A stretch of DNA of 64,000 nt from Burkholderia cepacia (GCF_029962485.1 NZ_CP073637.1:2046001-2110000), one strand, 5' to 3'. Counted from the first letter of the stretch, positions 18,440 through 27,934 are shown. Numbers and translations are program-made. Notes: generated by a model not told the origin, from the letters alone.

Positions 18440-19405
18440 CTACGCGTCCTCCAGCACGTCGGCCGCATGATAGGACGACCGCACGAGCGGGCCGGCGACG
18501 ACTTCCCTGAAACCGAGTTCGAGCGCCTCGTCGCGCCACGCAGCGAACGCCTCCGGGCTCACGTAACGCCGCACCGGCAGATGGTGCGCCGACGGCGCGA
18601 GATACTGGCCGAGCGTCAGCACGTCGACGTCGTGCGCGCGCAGGTCGCGCAGCGTGTCGCGCACCTCGTCGTCGCACTCGCCGAGCCCGAGCATCAACCC
18701 CGATTTCGTCACCAGCCCCGGTCGCGCCCGCTTCGCCTGCGCGAGCAAGTCGAGCGAGCCGCGATAGTCGGCGCCCGGCCGCGCCGCGCGATACAACGAC
18801 GGCACCGTCTCGATGTTGTGGTTGAACACGTCCGGCCACGCCGTCGACAGTGCATCGAGCGCTCGCGCCACGCGGCCACGGAAGTCCGGCGTCAGGACTT
18901 CGACGCCGATGCCCGGCACGCTCGCGCGCACCGCCGCAATGCACGCGGCGAAATGCGCCGCGCCGCCATCGCGCAGGTCGTCGCGGTCGACCGACGTGAT
19001 CACGACGTAGCGCAACCCGAGCGCCGCGGCTGCGTGGGCCAGCCGCGCCGGTTCGTCGGGATCGAGCGGATCAGGGCGGCCGTGCGCGACATCGCAGAAC
19101 GGGCAGCGCCGCGTGCACAGCCCGCCCATGATCATGAAGGTCGCGGTGCGCTGCGCGAAGCATTCGCCGATGTTCGGACACATCGCCTCCTCGCAGACGG
19201 AATGCAGCCGATGGTCGCGCAGCACGGCGGCCATGTCGGCCACCGCCGCGCTCATCATCGGCCGCGCGCGCAGCCACGGCGGCTTCGGCAGCGCCGCCCC
19301 GGCCGCGGGCTCGACGCGCACCGGAATGCGCGCGAGCTTGTCGCGGCTGCGCGTGCCCGGCTGGCCGAGCGCCGTGAGGCTGGGTCGTTCGAGCGCGGCG
19401 GCCAT
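18440..19405 (-). CDS. lipA: Lipoyl synthase of the acetoin cluster
   Basis: This radical-SAM enzyme inserts two sulfurs into protein-bound octanoate to make lipoate. The 321-residue sequence has both iron-sulfur motifs: the auxiliary cluster ligands C71, C76, C82 ([12 protein letters not shown]) and the radical-SAM motif C97, C101, C104 (CTRRCPFC). It starts 2 bp after the acoC stop. It is therefore likely a dedicated lipoyl synthase for the AcoC lipoyl domain, extra to a housekeeping lipA expected elsewhere in the genome. The last residues ([12 protein letters not shown]) match the LipA C-terminus, so it appears intact. Confidence 0.93.
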   Translation of the reverse strand: MAAALERPSLTALGQPGTRSRDKLARIPVRVEPAAGAALPKPPWLRARPMMSAAVADMAAVLRDHRLHSVCEEAMCPNIGECFAQRTATFMIMGGLCTRRCPFCDVAHGRPDPLDPDEPARLAHAAAALGLRYVVITSVDRDDLRDGGAAHFAACIAAVRASVPGIGVEVLTPDFRGRVARALDALSTAWPDVFNHNIETVPSLYRAARPGADYRGSLDLLAQAKRARPGLVTKSGLMLGLGECDDEVRDTLRDLRAHDVDVLTLGQYLAPSAHHLPVRRYVSPEAFAAWRDEALELGFREVVAGPLVRSSYHAADVLEDA

Positions 19406-19407
19406 CG

Positions 19408-20523
19408 TCAGTCTCCGAGAAGCGCGACGATCAGGCGGTTCACGTCGGCGGCCGCCTCCATCTGCACCATGTGCCCGCTGCCGGCGATCACCTCGGCCCG
19501 CACGCCGTCCGGCAAGCCCTGCGCATGCTGCGCGGGAATCACCTGGTCGCGCTCGCCCCAGATCACGAGCGTGCGCGGCGCAAGCGTCGCGAGCCGGTCG
19601 CGGAACACACGCCGCTGCGCGGCGCCGTCGAACGCGGCATTCGCGATCTTCTCCAGCGCGGCCTGCACGCCTTCGAGCCGCTTGTACTTGACGAGATCCT
19701 CGACGAGTTGCCGCGTCACCAGCGCGTTGTCGGCGAACAACGCGCCGAGGTGCGGCTTCAGCGTGTTGCGGCTGTTGCCGGCGACGAAACCGTCGATATA
19801 CGCACGATTGATGTCGGTGCCGAGCCCCGCGCTCGCGATCAACGTCAGCGACGCGACACGTTGCGGCGCGCGCTCGGCCGCTGCCATCGCAACCGCGCCG
19901 CCCATCGAATGGCCGATCAGGTGCGCTTGGTCGATGCCTTTCGCATCGAGCAGCGCGAGCACCGTGTCGGCCAGTTCGTCGAGGCTGCCCGTCTCGACCG
20001 CCTTGCCCGATTCGCCGTGACCGGGCAGGTCAAGTGCCCACACCGGACGGTGCGCGGCGAGATCCGCGTGATTGAACAGCCAGTTGTTCAGGTCGCCGCC
20101 GAAGCCGTGGATCAGCACGGCGGGCGTGCCAGCGCCTTCGCCGAGCTTCAGGAAGCGCACCGTGCGGCCGCCGATCTGCGCCTTCTCGGGCTGCGGGCCG
20201 GCCGCTTCGTCAGCAGCCGCGCTCGGCACGAAATCGCGCTGGAATTCGGCGATCGCCGCATCGATGTCGGCATCGCTCGCCTCGGCCGCCGCGACGACGC
20301 CGAGCAGCGCGCCGACCGGCAGCGTGTCGCCTTCCTGCGCGACCTGCCGGCGCAGCGTGCCGTCGAACGCGCATTCGACGCCCGACGAGATCTTGTCGGT
20401 CTCGACGTCGAGCACCTCATCGCCCTTGGTCACGCGTTCCCCGAGCGCTTTCAGCCAGCCGTTGACCTGCCCCTGCTCCATCGACAGCCCCCACTTGGGC
20501 ATCGTGATCATGTGAATCGACAT
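19408..20523 (-). CDS. acoC: Acetoin dehydrogenase E2: dihydrolipoamide acetyltransferase with alpha/beta-hydrolase fold
   Basis: The 371-residue protein has an N-terminal lipoyl domain (residues 1-80) with the lipoylated lysine at K44 in VETDKIS. The remaining part is an alpha/beta hydrolase fold with an oxyanion region [11 protein letters not shown] and the nucleophile elbow GHSMGG (S206). This unusual E2 layout is characteristic of AcoC, unlike pyruvate dehydrogenase E2. It transfers the acetyl group from acetoin cleavage to CoA. The ATG at 20523 gives the family N-terminus [14 protein letters not shown] shortly after; an in-frame reading to 20592 has no support. It begins 4 bp after acoB ends and is followed by lipA. 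Confidence 0.95.
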   Translation of the reverse strand: MSIHMITMPKWGLSMEQGQVNGWLKALGERVTKGDEVLDVETDKISSGVECAFDGTLRRQVAQEGDTLPVGALLGVVAAAEASDADIDAAIAEFQRDFVPSAAADEAAGPQPEKAQIGGRTVRFLKLGEGAGTPAVLIHGFGGDLNNWLFNHADLAAHRPVWALDLPGHGESGKAVETGSLDELADTVLALLDAKGIDQAHLIGHSMGGAVAMAAAERAPQRVASLTLIASAGLGTDINRAYIDGFVAGNSRNTLKPHLGALFADNALVTRQLVEDLVKYKRLEGVQAALEKIANAAFDGAAQRRVFRDRLATLAPRTLVIWGERDQVIPAQHAQGLPDGVRAEVIAGSGHMVQMEAAADVNRLIVALLGD

Positions 20524-20527
20524 CGTG

Positions 20528-21532
20528 TCAGCTCCTCGTCTTGAGGACCGCCTGCGCAATCGCATCGGCGGTCGGGATGTACAGGTCTTCAAGCACGCTC
20601 GCGAACGGCGCGGGCGTATGCGGCGCGGTGACGAGCTCGATCGGCGACTTCAGCGAATGAAATGCGCGCTGCGCGACGAGCGCGGCGATGTCGGTCGCGA
20701 TCGAGCAGCGCGGATTCGCTTCGTCGACGACCACCACGCGCCCGGTACGCTCCGCGCTTTCGAGGATCGTTTCCTCGTCGAGCGGCGACGTCGTGCGCAG
20801 ATCGATCACGTCGCACTGGATGCCGTCCTTCGCGAGCTTCGCGGCCGCATCCGTCGCGAGATGCACCATCCGGCCGTACGTGACGATCGTCACGTCGTCG
20901 CCCTCGCGCACCACGTTCGCCTCGCCAAACGGAATCGCATAGGACTCCTCCGGCACGTCGCCTTCGCGCGTATAGAGCAGCTTGTGTTCGAGGAAAATCA
21001 CGGGATCGTTGTCGCGGATCGCCTGGATCAGCAGCCCTTTCGCGTCGTACGGCGTCGACGGGCACACGACCTTCAGCCCCGGAATGTGCGTGAACAGCGA
21101 CGTCAGCATCTGCGAGTGCTGCGCGGCCGCACGCAAACCGGCGCCGTACATCGCGCGAATCACGACCGGCGTCACGGCCTTGCCGCCGAACATGTAGCGG
21201 AACTTCGCGGCCTGGTTGAAGATCTGGTCGAAACACACGCCCATGAAATCGATGAACATCAGCTCCGCGACCGGCCGCATCCCGCACGCGGCCGCGCCGA
21301 CCGCCGCGCCGATGTAGCCGCCCTCGGACAACGGCGTATCGAGCACGCGGCCCGGAAACTTGTGGAACAGCCCCTTCGTCACGCCGAGCACGCCGCCCCA
21401 TGCGTCGTCCTCGCCCGGCGCGCCCGCGCCGCCCGCGTTGTCCTCGCCCATCACGATCACGCTGTCGTCGCGCGCCATTTCCTGCGCGAGCGCTTCGTTG
21501 ATCGCCTGCGAATAAGTGATCTTCCTTGCCAT
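20528..21532 (-). CDS. acoB: Acetoin dehydrogenase E1 beta subunit
   Basis: The 334-residue protein begins MARKITYSQAINEALAQEMARD, a transketolase-like pyrimidine-binding domain. The transketolase C-terminal domain includes VVDEANPRCSIATDIAA. With AcoA it forms the thiamine-diphosphate E1 component that cleaves acetoin to acetaldehyde and an acetyl group. Length matches AcoB of Cupriavidus and Pseudomonas. It lies 54 bp after acoA in the same operon. Confidence 0.95.
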   Translation of the reverse strand: MARKITYSQAINEALAQEMARDDSVIVMGEDNAGGAGAPGEDDAWGGVLGVTKGLFHKFPGRVLDTPLSEGGYIGAAVGAAACGMRPVAELMFIDFMGVCFDQIFNQAAKFRYMFGGKAVTPVVIRAMYGAGLRAAAQHSQMLTSLFTHIPGLKVVCPSTPYDAKGLLIQAIRDNDPVIFLEHKLLYTREGDVPEESYAIPFGEANVVREGDDVTIVTYGRMVHLATDAAAKLAKDGIQCDVIDLRTTSPLDEETILESAERTGRVVVVDEANPRCSIATDIAALVAQRAFHSLKSPIELVTAPHTPAPFASVLEDLYIPTADAIAQAVLKTRS

Positions 21533-21586
21533 GTCTGTCTCCTGGAATGTTCGGTTCGCCGTGCCGGCTGCGGTGTCAGGCCGCGC

Positions 21587-22570
21587 TCACGGATACGACA
21601 CGTAGACGTCGGTCAGCAGGTCGGCGGCATCCGGCACCGGTGCGGCCTTCGCCTGCGCGACCGCGTCGTCGATCAGCGCCTTCACCTGCGCGTCGACCTC
21701 GCGCAGGTCGGCCGTCGTCAGCGCCTCGGCGCGCACGACACGCGTCTCGAAATGCTTCAGGCAGTCCTTCTCGTCGCGCAGCTTCTGCACCTCGCCCGGC
21801 GCGCGATAGGTTTGCGCATCGCCTTCGAAGTGGCCGAAATAGCGCGTGAACTTCACCTCGACGAGCGTCGGGCCGCCGCCGTTGCGCGCGCGCTCGACGG
21901 CTTCGCCGAGCGCTTCGTGTACCGCGAAGAAGTCGAAGCCGTCGACGATCACGCCCGGCATCCCGAACCCGTTCGCACGATCGGCAATGTTGTCGGTCGC
22001 GACCGACCAGCTCGACGACGTCGCTTCCGCATAGCCGTTGTTCTCGGCGACGAAGATCGCGGGCAGCCGCCACACCGACGCAAGGTTCATCGATTCGAAG
22101 ATCACGCCCTGGTTCGACGCGCCGTCGCCGAAGAAGCACACGCCGACGCCGCCCGTCTTCTTGTGCTTCGCCGCGAGCGCCGCGCCGCATACGAGCGGGC
22201 CGCCCGCGCCGACGATCCCGTTCGCGCCGAGCATCCCCATCGACAGGTCGGCGATGTGCATCGAGCCGCCCTTGCCGTGGCAAACGCCGGTTTTCTTGCC
22301 GTAGATCTCGGCCATCATCCCGTGCACGTCGACGCCCTTCGCGATGCAATGGCCGTGGCCGCGGTGCGTGGTCGCGACGTAGTCGTCGAGGCCGAGGTGC
22401 AGGATCGTGCCGACCGCGGACGCCTCCTCGCCCGCATACAGGTGAACGAAGCCGGGGATCTCGCCCGTCGCGAATTCGACGTGCAGGCGCTCCTCGAATT
22501 CGCGAATCGTGCGCATCAGCCGGTAGGCGTCCAGCAGTTTGTCCCTGCTGAGCTGTGTCGAAGCGGTCAT
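21587..22570 (-). CDS. acoA: Acetoin dehydrogenase E1 alpha subunit
   Basis: The 327-residue protein has the thiamine-diphosphate motif GDG (148-150) ending in NN (177-178), and the E1-alpha feature THRGHGHCIAKG. It pairs with AcoB to oxidatively cleave acetoin. I set the start at 22570 (MTASTQLSRDKLLDAYRLM), with GGAGACATAC upstream as ribosome site; longer readings run into the spacer after the SDR gene. It is the third gene from the sigma-54 promoter, after acoX and the SDR gene. Confidence 0.95.
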   Translation of the reverse strand: MTASTQLSRDKLLDAYRLMRTIREFEERLHVEFATGEIPGFVHLYAGEEASAVGTILHLGLDDYVATTHRGHGHCIAKGVDVHGMMAEIYGKKTGVCHGKGGSMHIADLSMGMLGANGIVGAGGPLVCGAALAAKHKKTGGVGVCFFGDGASNQGVIFESMNLASVWRLPAIFVAENNGYAEATSSSWSVATDNIADRANGFGMPGVIVDGFDFFAVHEALGEAVERARNGGGPTLVEVKFTRYFGHFEGDAQTYRAPGEVQKLRDEKDCLKHFETRVVRAEALTTADLREVDAQVKALIDDAVAQAKAAPVPDAADLLTDVYVSYP

Positions 22571-22647
22571 GTATGTCTCCTGGGTAGGTCTGACTGCGAA
22601 TGCCGCCGCGGCGATGCCGTGGCGACGGATTGCACGGCCTGCGGCCG

Positions 22648-23424
22648 TCAGTGGAACGTGAAGCCGCCGTCGACGTTCACGGCCTGGCCCGTCACGTTGT
22701 CCATCGTCGCGAAGAACAGCGCGAGCCGGCCCATGTCCTCCGGCGTCTGCGCGCGGCCCTGCGGGATCAGCGTCAACTGGTGCCGCTGCCACGATTCCTC
22801 GACCGTTTCGCCATCGGTCTTCCATTCGTCGGACAGCCGGTCCCACATGTCGGTACGGACGATGCCGGGGCAGATCGCGTTGACGGTCACGCCGTCGCGC
22901 GCGAGCTCCTTCGCGAGCGCATTCGTGAAGCCGACGACCGCGAATTTCGATGCGCTGTAGTGCGCGAGATTAGGAAAGCCCTCCTTGCCCGCGATCGACG
23001 CGACGTTGATGATCCGGCCGTGCCCCTGCGCCTTCAGATGCGCGAGCGCCGCGCGGCAGCCGAGGAACGTGCCTTTCGCGTTCACGTCCATCACGAAATC
23101 CCAGTCGCGTTCGGTCAGCTCGGCAACCGGATGAATGCTGATCACGCCCGCGCAGTTCACGAGGATGTCGAGCCGGCCGAGTTCGGCGAGCGCCTGCGCG
23201 ACCATCGCGTCGACCTGTGCGGCCTGCGTGACGTCGACCTTCGCAACCGCCGCGCGGCGGCCAAGCGCGCGCACCTCGCGCGCGGTGGCGTCGAGCGCGT
23301 CGTCGAGCAGATCGGCCAGCAGGATGTCGGCGCCCGCGCCGGCAAGCGTCAGCGCAATGCCGCGGCCGATGCCGCGCGCGCCGCCCGTGACGATGGCGAC
23401 CTGTCCTTCGAGTGGGGCTGTCAT
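22648..23424 (-). CDS. SDR family oxidoreductase in the acetoin operon
   Basis: The 258-residue classical short-chain dehydrogenase has the cofactor motif TGGARGIGRGIA (15-22 region), NCAGV, and the catalytic YSASK. It ends with VNVDGGFTFH. D40 and nearby residues (LLADLLDD) suggest NAD rather than NADP. Its position between acoX and acoA suggests a 2,3-butanediol/acetoin dehydrogenase that feeds acetoin into the pathway, but the sequence alone does not distinguish this from other SDR polyol dehydrogenases. Confidence 0.85.
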   Translation of the reverse strand: MTAPLEGQVAIVTGGARGIGRGIALTLAGAGADILLADLLDDALDATAREVRALGRRAAVAKVDVTQAAQVDAMVAQALAELGRLDILVNCAGVISIHPVAELTERDWDFVMDVNAKGTFLGCRAALAHLKAQGHGRIINVASIAGKEGFPNLAHYSASKFAVVGFTNALAKELARDGVTVNAICPGIVRTDMWDRLSDEWKTDGETVEESWQRHQLTLIPQGRAQTPEDMGRLALFFATMDNVTGQAVNVDGGFTFH

Positions 23425-23483
23425 GGCAATGTCTCCTTGATGATCGTTATGGATGTCGAAATGTGTCGCGAGAAACCGGATGC

Positions 23484-24542
23484 TCAGTCATGCCATGCGC
23501 CGGCGTCGCGCAGCAATTGCCGCGAAGACGCGTAGCGCAGCGTGCGGCCGACATCGACCGTCAGCGGCCCGCGCCAGTCGAGCGAGATCTCGTAGCGATC
23601 GCCGCGCGCGACCTCGATCTCGCGCTCGCCGTCGAACGCGAGCGTGCCGCGTTCGAACGGAATCGCCTGCCACGTGCCCGGTTCGAGCCGCTCGCAACTG
23701 CGCATCACGACGCGGTCGACGCGACCCGGCGCGATCGGCGCCACGAGCGGCGTGCCGGCCGTCTTGCCGGCTTCCGCGAAGCGCATCGCGAGCCCGTGAG
23801 GCGCGCTGCGTTCGAGCGGCGCCCATGCGCCGCCGAGCGCGGACAGGCCGATACCGTCCGGTTCCGCAAACGTCAGGTAGAGCGAATCGATGTCGTCGGA
23901 TCCGGAGATCGCGCGCGCGCCGATGAAGCGCTGCCGCGCGGCGCACACGTCGACCAGCGCGATTTCCTCACGCCCCGGCTGCGCACCGGCCACGCAACGC
24001 ACGACGAGCCGCTTGTTGCGCACGAACGCGACCTCGGCCGGCACGGCGCCGGTCGCGGCGAGCCCTGCCGCGACGCCGGCGACGGTCGCCTCGCGATGTT
24101 CGGGAAACGCATTGTTGGTGCCGGTGGACAGCGCGACGAGCGGCGTCGCGCCGCAATGCGCGGCCACCGCGCGATGGGTGCCGTCGCCGCCGAGCACGAC
24201 GATCAGCGCGACTTCCATGCGGTGCAGGTATGCGGCGCCGGCCTGCGTGTCGGCGACGGTATCGGTGATCGGCAGGTCGACGAATTCGACCTCGGGCCAG
24301 CGTTCGTGCGGCGCGACCGCGCGATGCGTGTCGATCGCGCGCAGCAGCAGCGTCGCGATGCCCGTGCGGTCGCGCAGCGTCAGCACGCGCTCGACGCCCA
24401 TCGCACCGAGGCCGGCGAGCAGGCGCACGACCATGTTCGCCTTCTCGGCCGTCGGAAATACGGATGCATGCGTCGTGAGGCGGCGGATGTCGCGCCCCGA
24501 TGCGGGGTTCGCGATCACACCGACGGTAACGGGCGTCGTCAC
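23484..24542 (-). CDS. acoX: AcoX, ATP-NAD kinase-like protein of the acetoin operon
   Basis: The predicted 352-residue protein starts at a GTG (24542) preceded by ATGGAGA at a good distance. The first residues TVGVIANPASGRDIRR and the motif GGDGTHRAV (about residues 105-113) belong to the ATP-NAD kinase/diacylglycerol kinase superfamily. AcoX is regularly found with acetoin genes, but its biochemical role is not established. Longer in-frame readings up to 24926 would cross the sigma-54 promoter, which supports the shorter start. It is the first gene of the aco operon. Confidence 0.85.
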   Translation of the reverse strand: MTTPVTVGVIANPASGRDIRRLTTHASVFPTAEKANMVVRLLAGLGAMGVERVLTLRDRTGIATLLLRAIDTHRAVAPHERWPEVEFVDLPITDTVADTQAGAAYLHRMEVALIVVLGGDGTHRAVAAHCGATPLVALSTGTNNAFPEHREATVAGVAAGLAATGAVPAEVAFVRNKRLVVRCVAGAQPGREEIALVDVCAARQRFIGARAISGSDDIDSLYLTFAEPDGIGLSALGGAWAPLERSAPHGLAMRFAEAGKTAGTPLVAPIAPGRVDRVVMRSCERLEPGTWQAIPFERGTLAFDGEREIEVARGDRYEISLDWRGPLTVDVGRTLRYASSRQLLRDAGAWHD

Positions 24543-24657
24543 GGGTTCGTCTCCATCCAGTGGGCCGGCATGCCTGCCCTGCATGTTTCGTCCGCTGCCA
24601 TCGACGGGCGGCGGATCGTCGTCGCCGACACGACCGCATCGGCTTGCCCGTGATCTC

Positions 24658-24673
24658 TGCAAGCGGCGTGCCA
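24658..24673 (-). promoter_or_regulatory. Sigma-54 (-24/-12) promoter of the aco operon
   Basis: The minus strand reads TGGCAC-GCCGC-TTGCA, an exact match to the sigma-54 consensus TGGCAC-N5-TTGCA. Transcription should start near 24647, leaving about 105 nt of leader before the acoX GTG. The divergent neighbour is a sigma-54 activator (AcoR), which makes the call strong. The 518 bp between acoX and acoR (24543-25060) holds no other gene that I can support. Confidence 0.9.
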
Positions 24674-24918
24674 TCGCCGCGGCGATGTCCGTGGAACCCG
24701 CGTGCACACTGGTTCGGCAGGCAGGCACGTGTTCGGGATTCGCGATCGTGACGACGCCGCACATGGCGAATCCGCCGGTGCGTCTCACGACGTCGATGCG
24801 ACGACGCGATCGTCCCGGCATCGGCGCATGCGCACCGCGCTGCCCGCAAACCCCGCACGCGTGCGGCTCGACGCATGCGCCGGCAAGCCTGCCGACCGCC
24901 GCGCGCCACGCATGCGGC

Positions 24919-24967
24919 TGTCTCAACCGCGCGAGACACGGCGAGATACCGGCGAGACGAACGTCTC
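24919..24967. promoter_or_regulatory. Putative AcoR upstream activating sequences
   Basis: TGTCTC-N8-GAGACA (24919-24938) is a perfect inverted repeat, and GAGACG-AA-CGTCTC (24954-24967) a second. GCGAGA repeats start at 24931, 24941 and 24952, about one DNA turn apart. The block lies about 245 bp upstream of the sigma-54 promoter and about 95 bp from the acoR start. AcoR binding is inferred from position and symmetry. Confidence 0.6.
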
Positions 24968-25060
24968 ACGCGCCCCGCGTGCTGCGATGCAATGTGATCC
25001 GCCGAACGGGATGTGCTACAAGGACAGCGATATCCCCGCCGTACGGAACCGGAGCCGACC

Positions 25061-26977
25061 ATGCCCTACGCCGTCCCCCAGGCCCAGCACGCCGACCGTG
25101 TACTCGGCGCGCTCGCCGGGCGCCTGCCCGCGCCGGCCGACTCCGAGCGTCTCGTGTCGTCGTGGCAACGGTCGCTGGAGCGCTACTGTCTCGACCCCGC
25201 TTCATCGATCGGCCCGCGGGTGCTGACCGCGGCCGAGCTGCGCGAAGTGCGCGACAAGGAAGAAGCCTTCCTGCGCGCATCGGGCCAGTGCCTGACCCGG
25301 CTGCACGACATGATCCGCGTCGCCGACTACTGCGTGATGCTGACCGACGCGCACGGCGTGACGATCGACTACCGGATCGACCGCGAGCGCCGCAACGACT
25401 TCCGTCATGCGGGGCTGCACATCGGCTCGTGCTGGTCGGAAAGCGAGGAAGGAACGTGCGGCGTGGCGAGCGTGCTGACCGATCTCGCGCCGATCACCGT
25501 GCACAAGACCGATCACTTTCGCGCGGCGTTCACGACGCTCACCTGCAGCGCGGCGCCGATCTTCTCGCCGGGCGGCGAACTGATCGGCGTGCTCGACGCG
25601 TCGGCCGTGCATTCGCCCGACGGCCGCGACAGCCAGCGCCTCGTCTACCAGCTCGTGCGGCAAAGCGCGGCGCTGATCGAGGACGGCTACTTCGTGCACA
25701 GCACCGCGCAGTACTGGATCCTGTTCGGGCATCCGAACCGTCACTACGTCGAAGCGCAACCCGAATGGCTGATCGCGTTCGACGAATGCGGCAACATCGT
25801 CGCCGCGAACCGGCAAGCGCGCGACGCGCTGCCGGCGCTGCGCGAGCCGCGTCATATCGACGAGATCTTTGATGCGACCGAGATGCCGCTGCGCGATGCC
25901 GCGCGGCTCGACACGATCGTCGCACTGCGGCTGCGCGCGACCGGCGCACCGCTCTATGCGCGGTTGCGGGCGCCGCTACGGCGCGCCGGCCGCGAACCCG
26001 GCACGGTATCGCGCCGCGCGGGCACCGCGCCACGCCACGTCGGCGCGCTGACGCCGTTCCTGCACAGCAGCGACACGCAGATCGCACAACAGGCCGAACT
26101 CGCGCTGCGCGTGGCCGGCAAGCGGCTGCCGATTCTCGTGCTCGGCGAAACCGGTGCGGGCAAGGAAGTGTTCGCACGCGCGATCCACGATGCCGGTGCG
26201 CGGCGTGCGCGGCCGTTCGTCGCCGTCAACTGCGGCGCGCTGCCGGACGCGCTGATCGAGAGCGAACTGTTCGGCTATGCGGCCGGCGCGTTCACCGGTG
26301 CGCGCAAGCACGGCGCGCGCGGCAAGATCGCGCTCGCCGACGGCGGCACGCTGTTTCTCGATGAAATCGGCGACATGCCGCTCGCGCTGCAGACGCGCCT
26401 GTTGCGCGTGCTCGCCGACGGCGAGGTCGTGCCGCTCGGCAGCGATACGCCCGTGCGCGTCGATCTCGACGTGATCTGCGCGACGCACCGCGATCTCGCG
26501 CGGATGGTGGCCGACGGGACGTTCCGCGAAGACCTGTACTACCGGCTGAGCGGCGCGACGTTCGAACTGCCGCCGCTGCGCGAACGCGCGGACGTGCGCG
26601 ACGTGATTGCCGCCGTATTCGCCGAGGAAGCGCAGGCAACCGGCCACGTGCTCACGCTCGACGCGACGCTCGCCGAGCAGCTCGCCGCGTATGCGTGGCC
26701 CGGCAACGTGCGGCAACTGCGCAACGTGCTGCGCTATGCGTGCGCGGTGTGCGACGGCGCGCGCGTGACGCGGCACGACCTGCCGGCCGACCGCGCCGTG
26801 CAGCTCAGCGGCGCGTCGACCGGCGCACTGCCCGACGACGAACGCGGCCGCATCGTCGCGGCGCTCACCGCGCACCGCTGGCGTCCCGACGCGGCCGCAC
26901 AGGCGCTCGGCATTTCGCGCGCGACGCTGTATCGGCGCATCGCGAAGCACCGGATCGTCGCGCCGCACCGCGCGTGA
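25061..26977 (+). CDS. acoR: Sigma-54-dependent acetoin catabolism activator AcoR
   Basis: The 638-residue activator has a GAF-type sensor in the N-terminal part (about residues 60-205, with [13 protein letters not shown]). The AAA+ domain carries Walker A GETGAGKE (362-369), the sigma-54 contact loop GAFTGA (409-414) and Walker B LFLDEIGD (431-438). A Fis-type helix-turn-helix lies at the C-terminus ([13 protein letters not shown]). It should sense acetoin or a product and open the sigma-54 promoter of the divergent aco operon. GGAG lies 6 bases before the ATG at 25061; a start at 25013 is less likely. Confidence 0.93.
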   Translation: MPYAVPQAQHADRVLGALAGRLPAPADSERLVSSWQRSLERYCLDPASSIGPRVLTAAELREVRDKEEAFLRASGQCLTRLHDMIRVADYCVMLTDAHGVTIDYRIDRERRNDFRHAGLHIGSCWSESEEGTCGVASVLTDLAPITVHKTDHFRAAFTTLTCSAAPIFSPGGELIGVLDASAVHSPDGRDSQRLVYQLVRQSAALIEDGYFVHSTAQYWILFGHPNRHYVEAQPEWLIAFDECGNIVAANRQARDALPALREPRHIDEIFDATEMPLRDAARLDTIVALRLRATGAPLYARLRAPLRRAGREPGTVSRRAGTAPRHVGALTPFLHSSDTQIAQQAELALRVAGKRLPILVLGETGAGKEVFARAIHDAGARRARPFVAVNCGALPDALIESELFGYAAGAFTGARKHGARGKIALADGGTLFLDEIGDMPLALQTRLLRVLADGEVVPLGSDTPVRVDLDVICATHRDLARMVADGTFREDLYYRLSGATFELPPLRERADVRDVIAAVFAEEAQATGHVLTLDATLAEQLAAYAWPGNVRQLRNVLRYACAVCDGARVTRHDLPADRAVQLSGASTGALPDDERGRIVAALTAHRWRPDAAAQALGISRATLYRRIAKHRIVAPHRA

Positions 26978-27004
26978 CGCGCGGGCGCGACTGCGATCAT
27001 GCGG

Positions 27005-27448
27005 TCATGCGGCCTGCCCGGCCGCTTCGACCGACTTTCCGGCGTTTCCAGCTTCGGCGGCCGCTTCGTCACGCCGCGTGAACACCTCGTGCGCGGCGAA
27101 CAGCGCGTTGAGCGCGGCCGGGATACCCGCGTAGACGGCCATCTGCATGAACACCTCGACGATCTCGTCGCGCGTGCAGCCGACGTTCAGCGCGGCCTCG
27201 ATATGCACCTTCAACTGCGGCTGCGCGTTGCCGAGCGCGGCCAGCGCCGCGATCGTCGCGATCTCGCGCGCTCTCAGGTCGAGTTGCGGCCGGCTGTAGA
27301 TGTCGCCGAAGCTGAACTCGACCAGCAACCGCCCGAAGTCCGGTGCGATCGGCGCCAGCGCCGCAATCACGCGTTCGCCCACTTCGCCGTCGATTTCCTT
27401 CAGTTTGTTCCAGCCGCGCGTGTAGCGGTCTTCAACGAGTCGTTCCAT
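27005..27448 (-). CDS. Carboxymuconolactone decarboxylase family protein
   Basis: The 147-residue protein is close to the gamma-carboxymuconolactone decarboxylase (PcaC) domain: RYTRGWNKLKEIDGEVGE at the N-terminus, then LDLRAREIATIAALAALG and HIEAALNVGCTRDEIVEVFMQM. The CxxC motif of the AhpD-type peroxidase members is absent, so a peroxidase role is unlikely. The physiological substrate is unknown; there are no other protocatechuate genes nearby. It overlaps the upstream MerR gene by 17 bases, so the pair forms an operon. Confidence 0.85.
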   Translation of the reverse strand: MERLVEDRYTRGWNKLKEIDGEVGERVIAALAPIAPDFGRLLVEFSFGDIYSRPQLDLRAREIATIAALAALGNAQPQLKVHIEAALNVGCTRDEIVEVFMQMAVYAGIPAALNALFAAHEVFTRRDEAAAEAGNAGKSVEAAGQAA

Positions 27449-27893
27449 TGTGTCCGTCCTGTTCCGATAAAGCGTGAGAAGGATTTGCCGGTCGGGCCGT
27501 ATCGCGCTCCTGTGCCTCGTAGTACGTGATCTTGTCGCTGATCGCATCGAGGTTCACCTGCAGCTCCGCGAGATGCGCGCGCACCACATCGCGATGCGCG
27601 ACCAGCAACCTGCGCCGCGCACCAAATGTCGGCTCGCCCTGCTCGCGCAGTTCCACGAACGCCTGGATCTGCGCAATCGGCATGCCGGTCGCCTTCAGGC
27701 GCATCACGAAGGCCAGCCCGGCAAGGTCGGCCGGTGCGTAGAGCCGGTGCCCGGCCGCCGTGCGCGAAATCGCGCGCAGCAGGCCGGCCTGCTCGTAGTA
27801 CCGCAGCGTGTGCGTCGACACGCCCGTCAATTCGGCGACTTGCCCGATCGTCAGCGGACCGGCGGCGGAGGGTTGGGATACGGTTTTCGACAT
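27432..27893 (-). CDS. MerR family transcriptional regulator
   Basis: The 153-residue protein has the MerR winged helix (LTIGQVAELTGVSTHTLRYYEQAGLL, then GHRLYAPADLAGLAFVMRL) and a C-terminal dimerisation helix. It lacks obvious metal-binding cysteines, placing it near the AdhR/NmlR-like group that respond to small organic molecules or aldehydes. It probably regulates itself and the overlapping decarboxylase-like gene through the dyad at 27914-27929. Confidence 0.88.
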   Translation of the reverse strand: MSKTVSQPSAAGPLTIGQVAELTGVSTHTLRYYEQAGLLRAISRTAAGHRLYAPADLAGLAFVMRLKATGMPIAQIQAFVELREQGEPTFGARRRLLVAHRDVVRAHLAELQVNLDAISDKITYYEAQERDTARPANPSHALSEQDGHNGTTR

Positions 27894-27903
27894 GGCAGGA
27901 ACA

Positions 27904-27934
27904 AGGTTAGGAGTTAGAGTTCACTCTAAGTCAA
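27904..27934 (-). promoter_or_regulatory. MerR-type operator-promoter with 19 bp spacer
   Basis: On the minus strand a -35 TTGACT (27934-27929) and a -10 TAACCT (27909-27904) are 19 bp apart, the long spacing typical of MerR-controlled promoters. A perfect dyad TTAGAGT-TC-ACTCTAA (27914-27929) fills most of the spacer. The MerR start codon is 11 bp downstream. This resembles operators of NmlR/AdhR-type regulators. Confidence 0.75.

Noticed and set aside
17096-20020. 974-codon plus-strand frame across the MATE gene, lipA and acoC
   Set aside because: It is out of frame with MATE and antisense to lipA and acoC; its composition is shadow-like.
20525-22960. 811-codon plus-strand frame opposite acoB, acoA and the SDR gene
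   Set aside because: Antisense to three well-supported enzyme genes.
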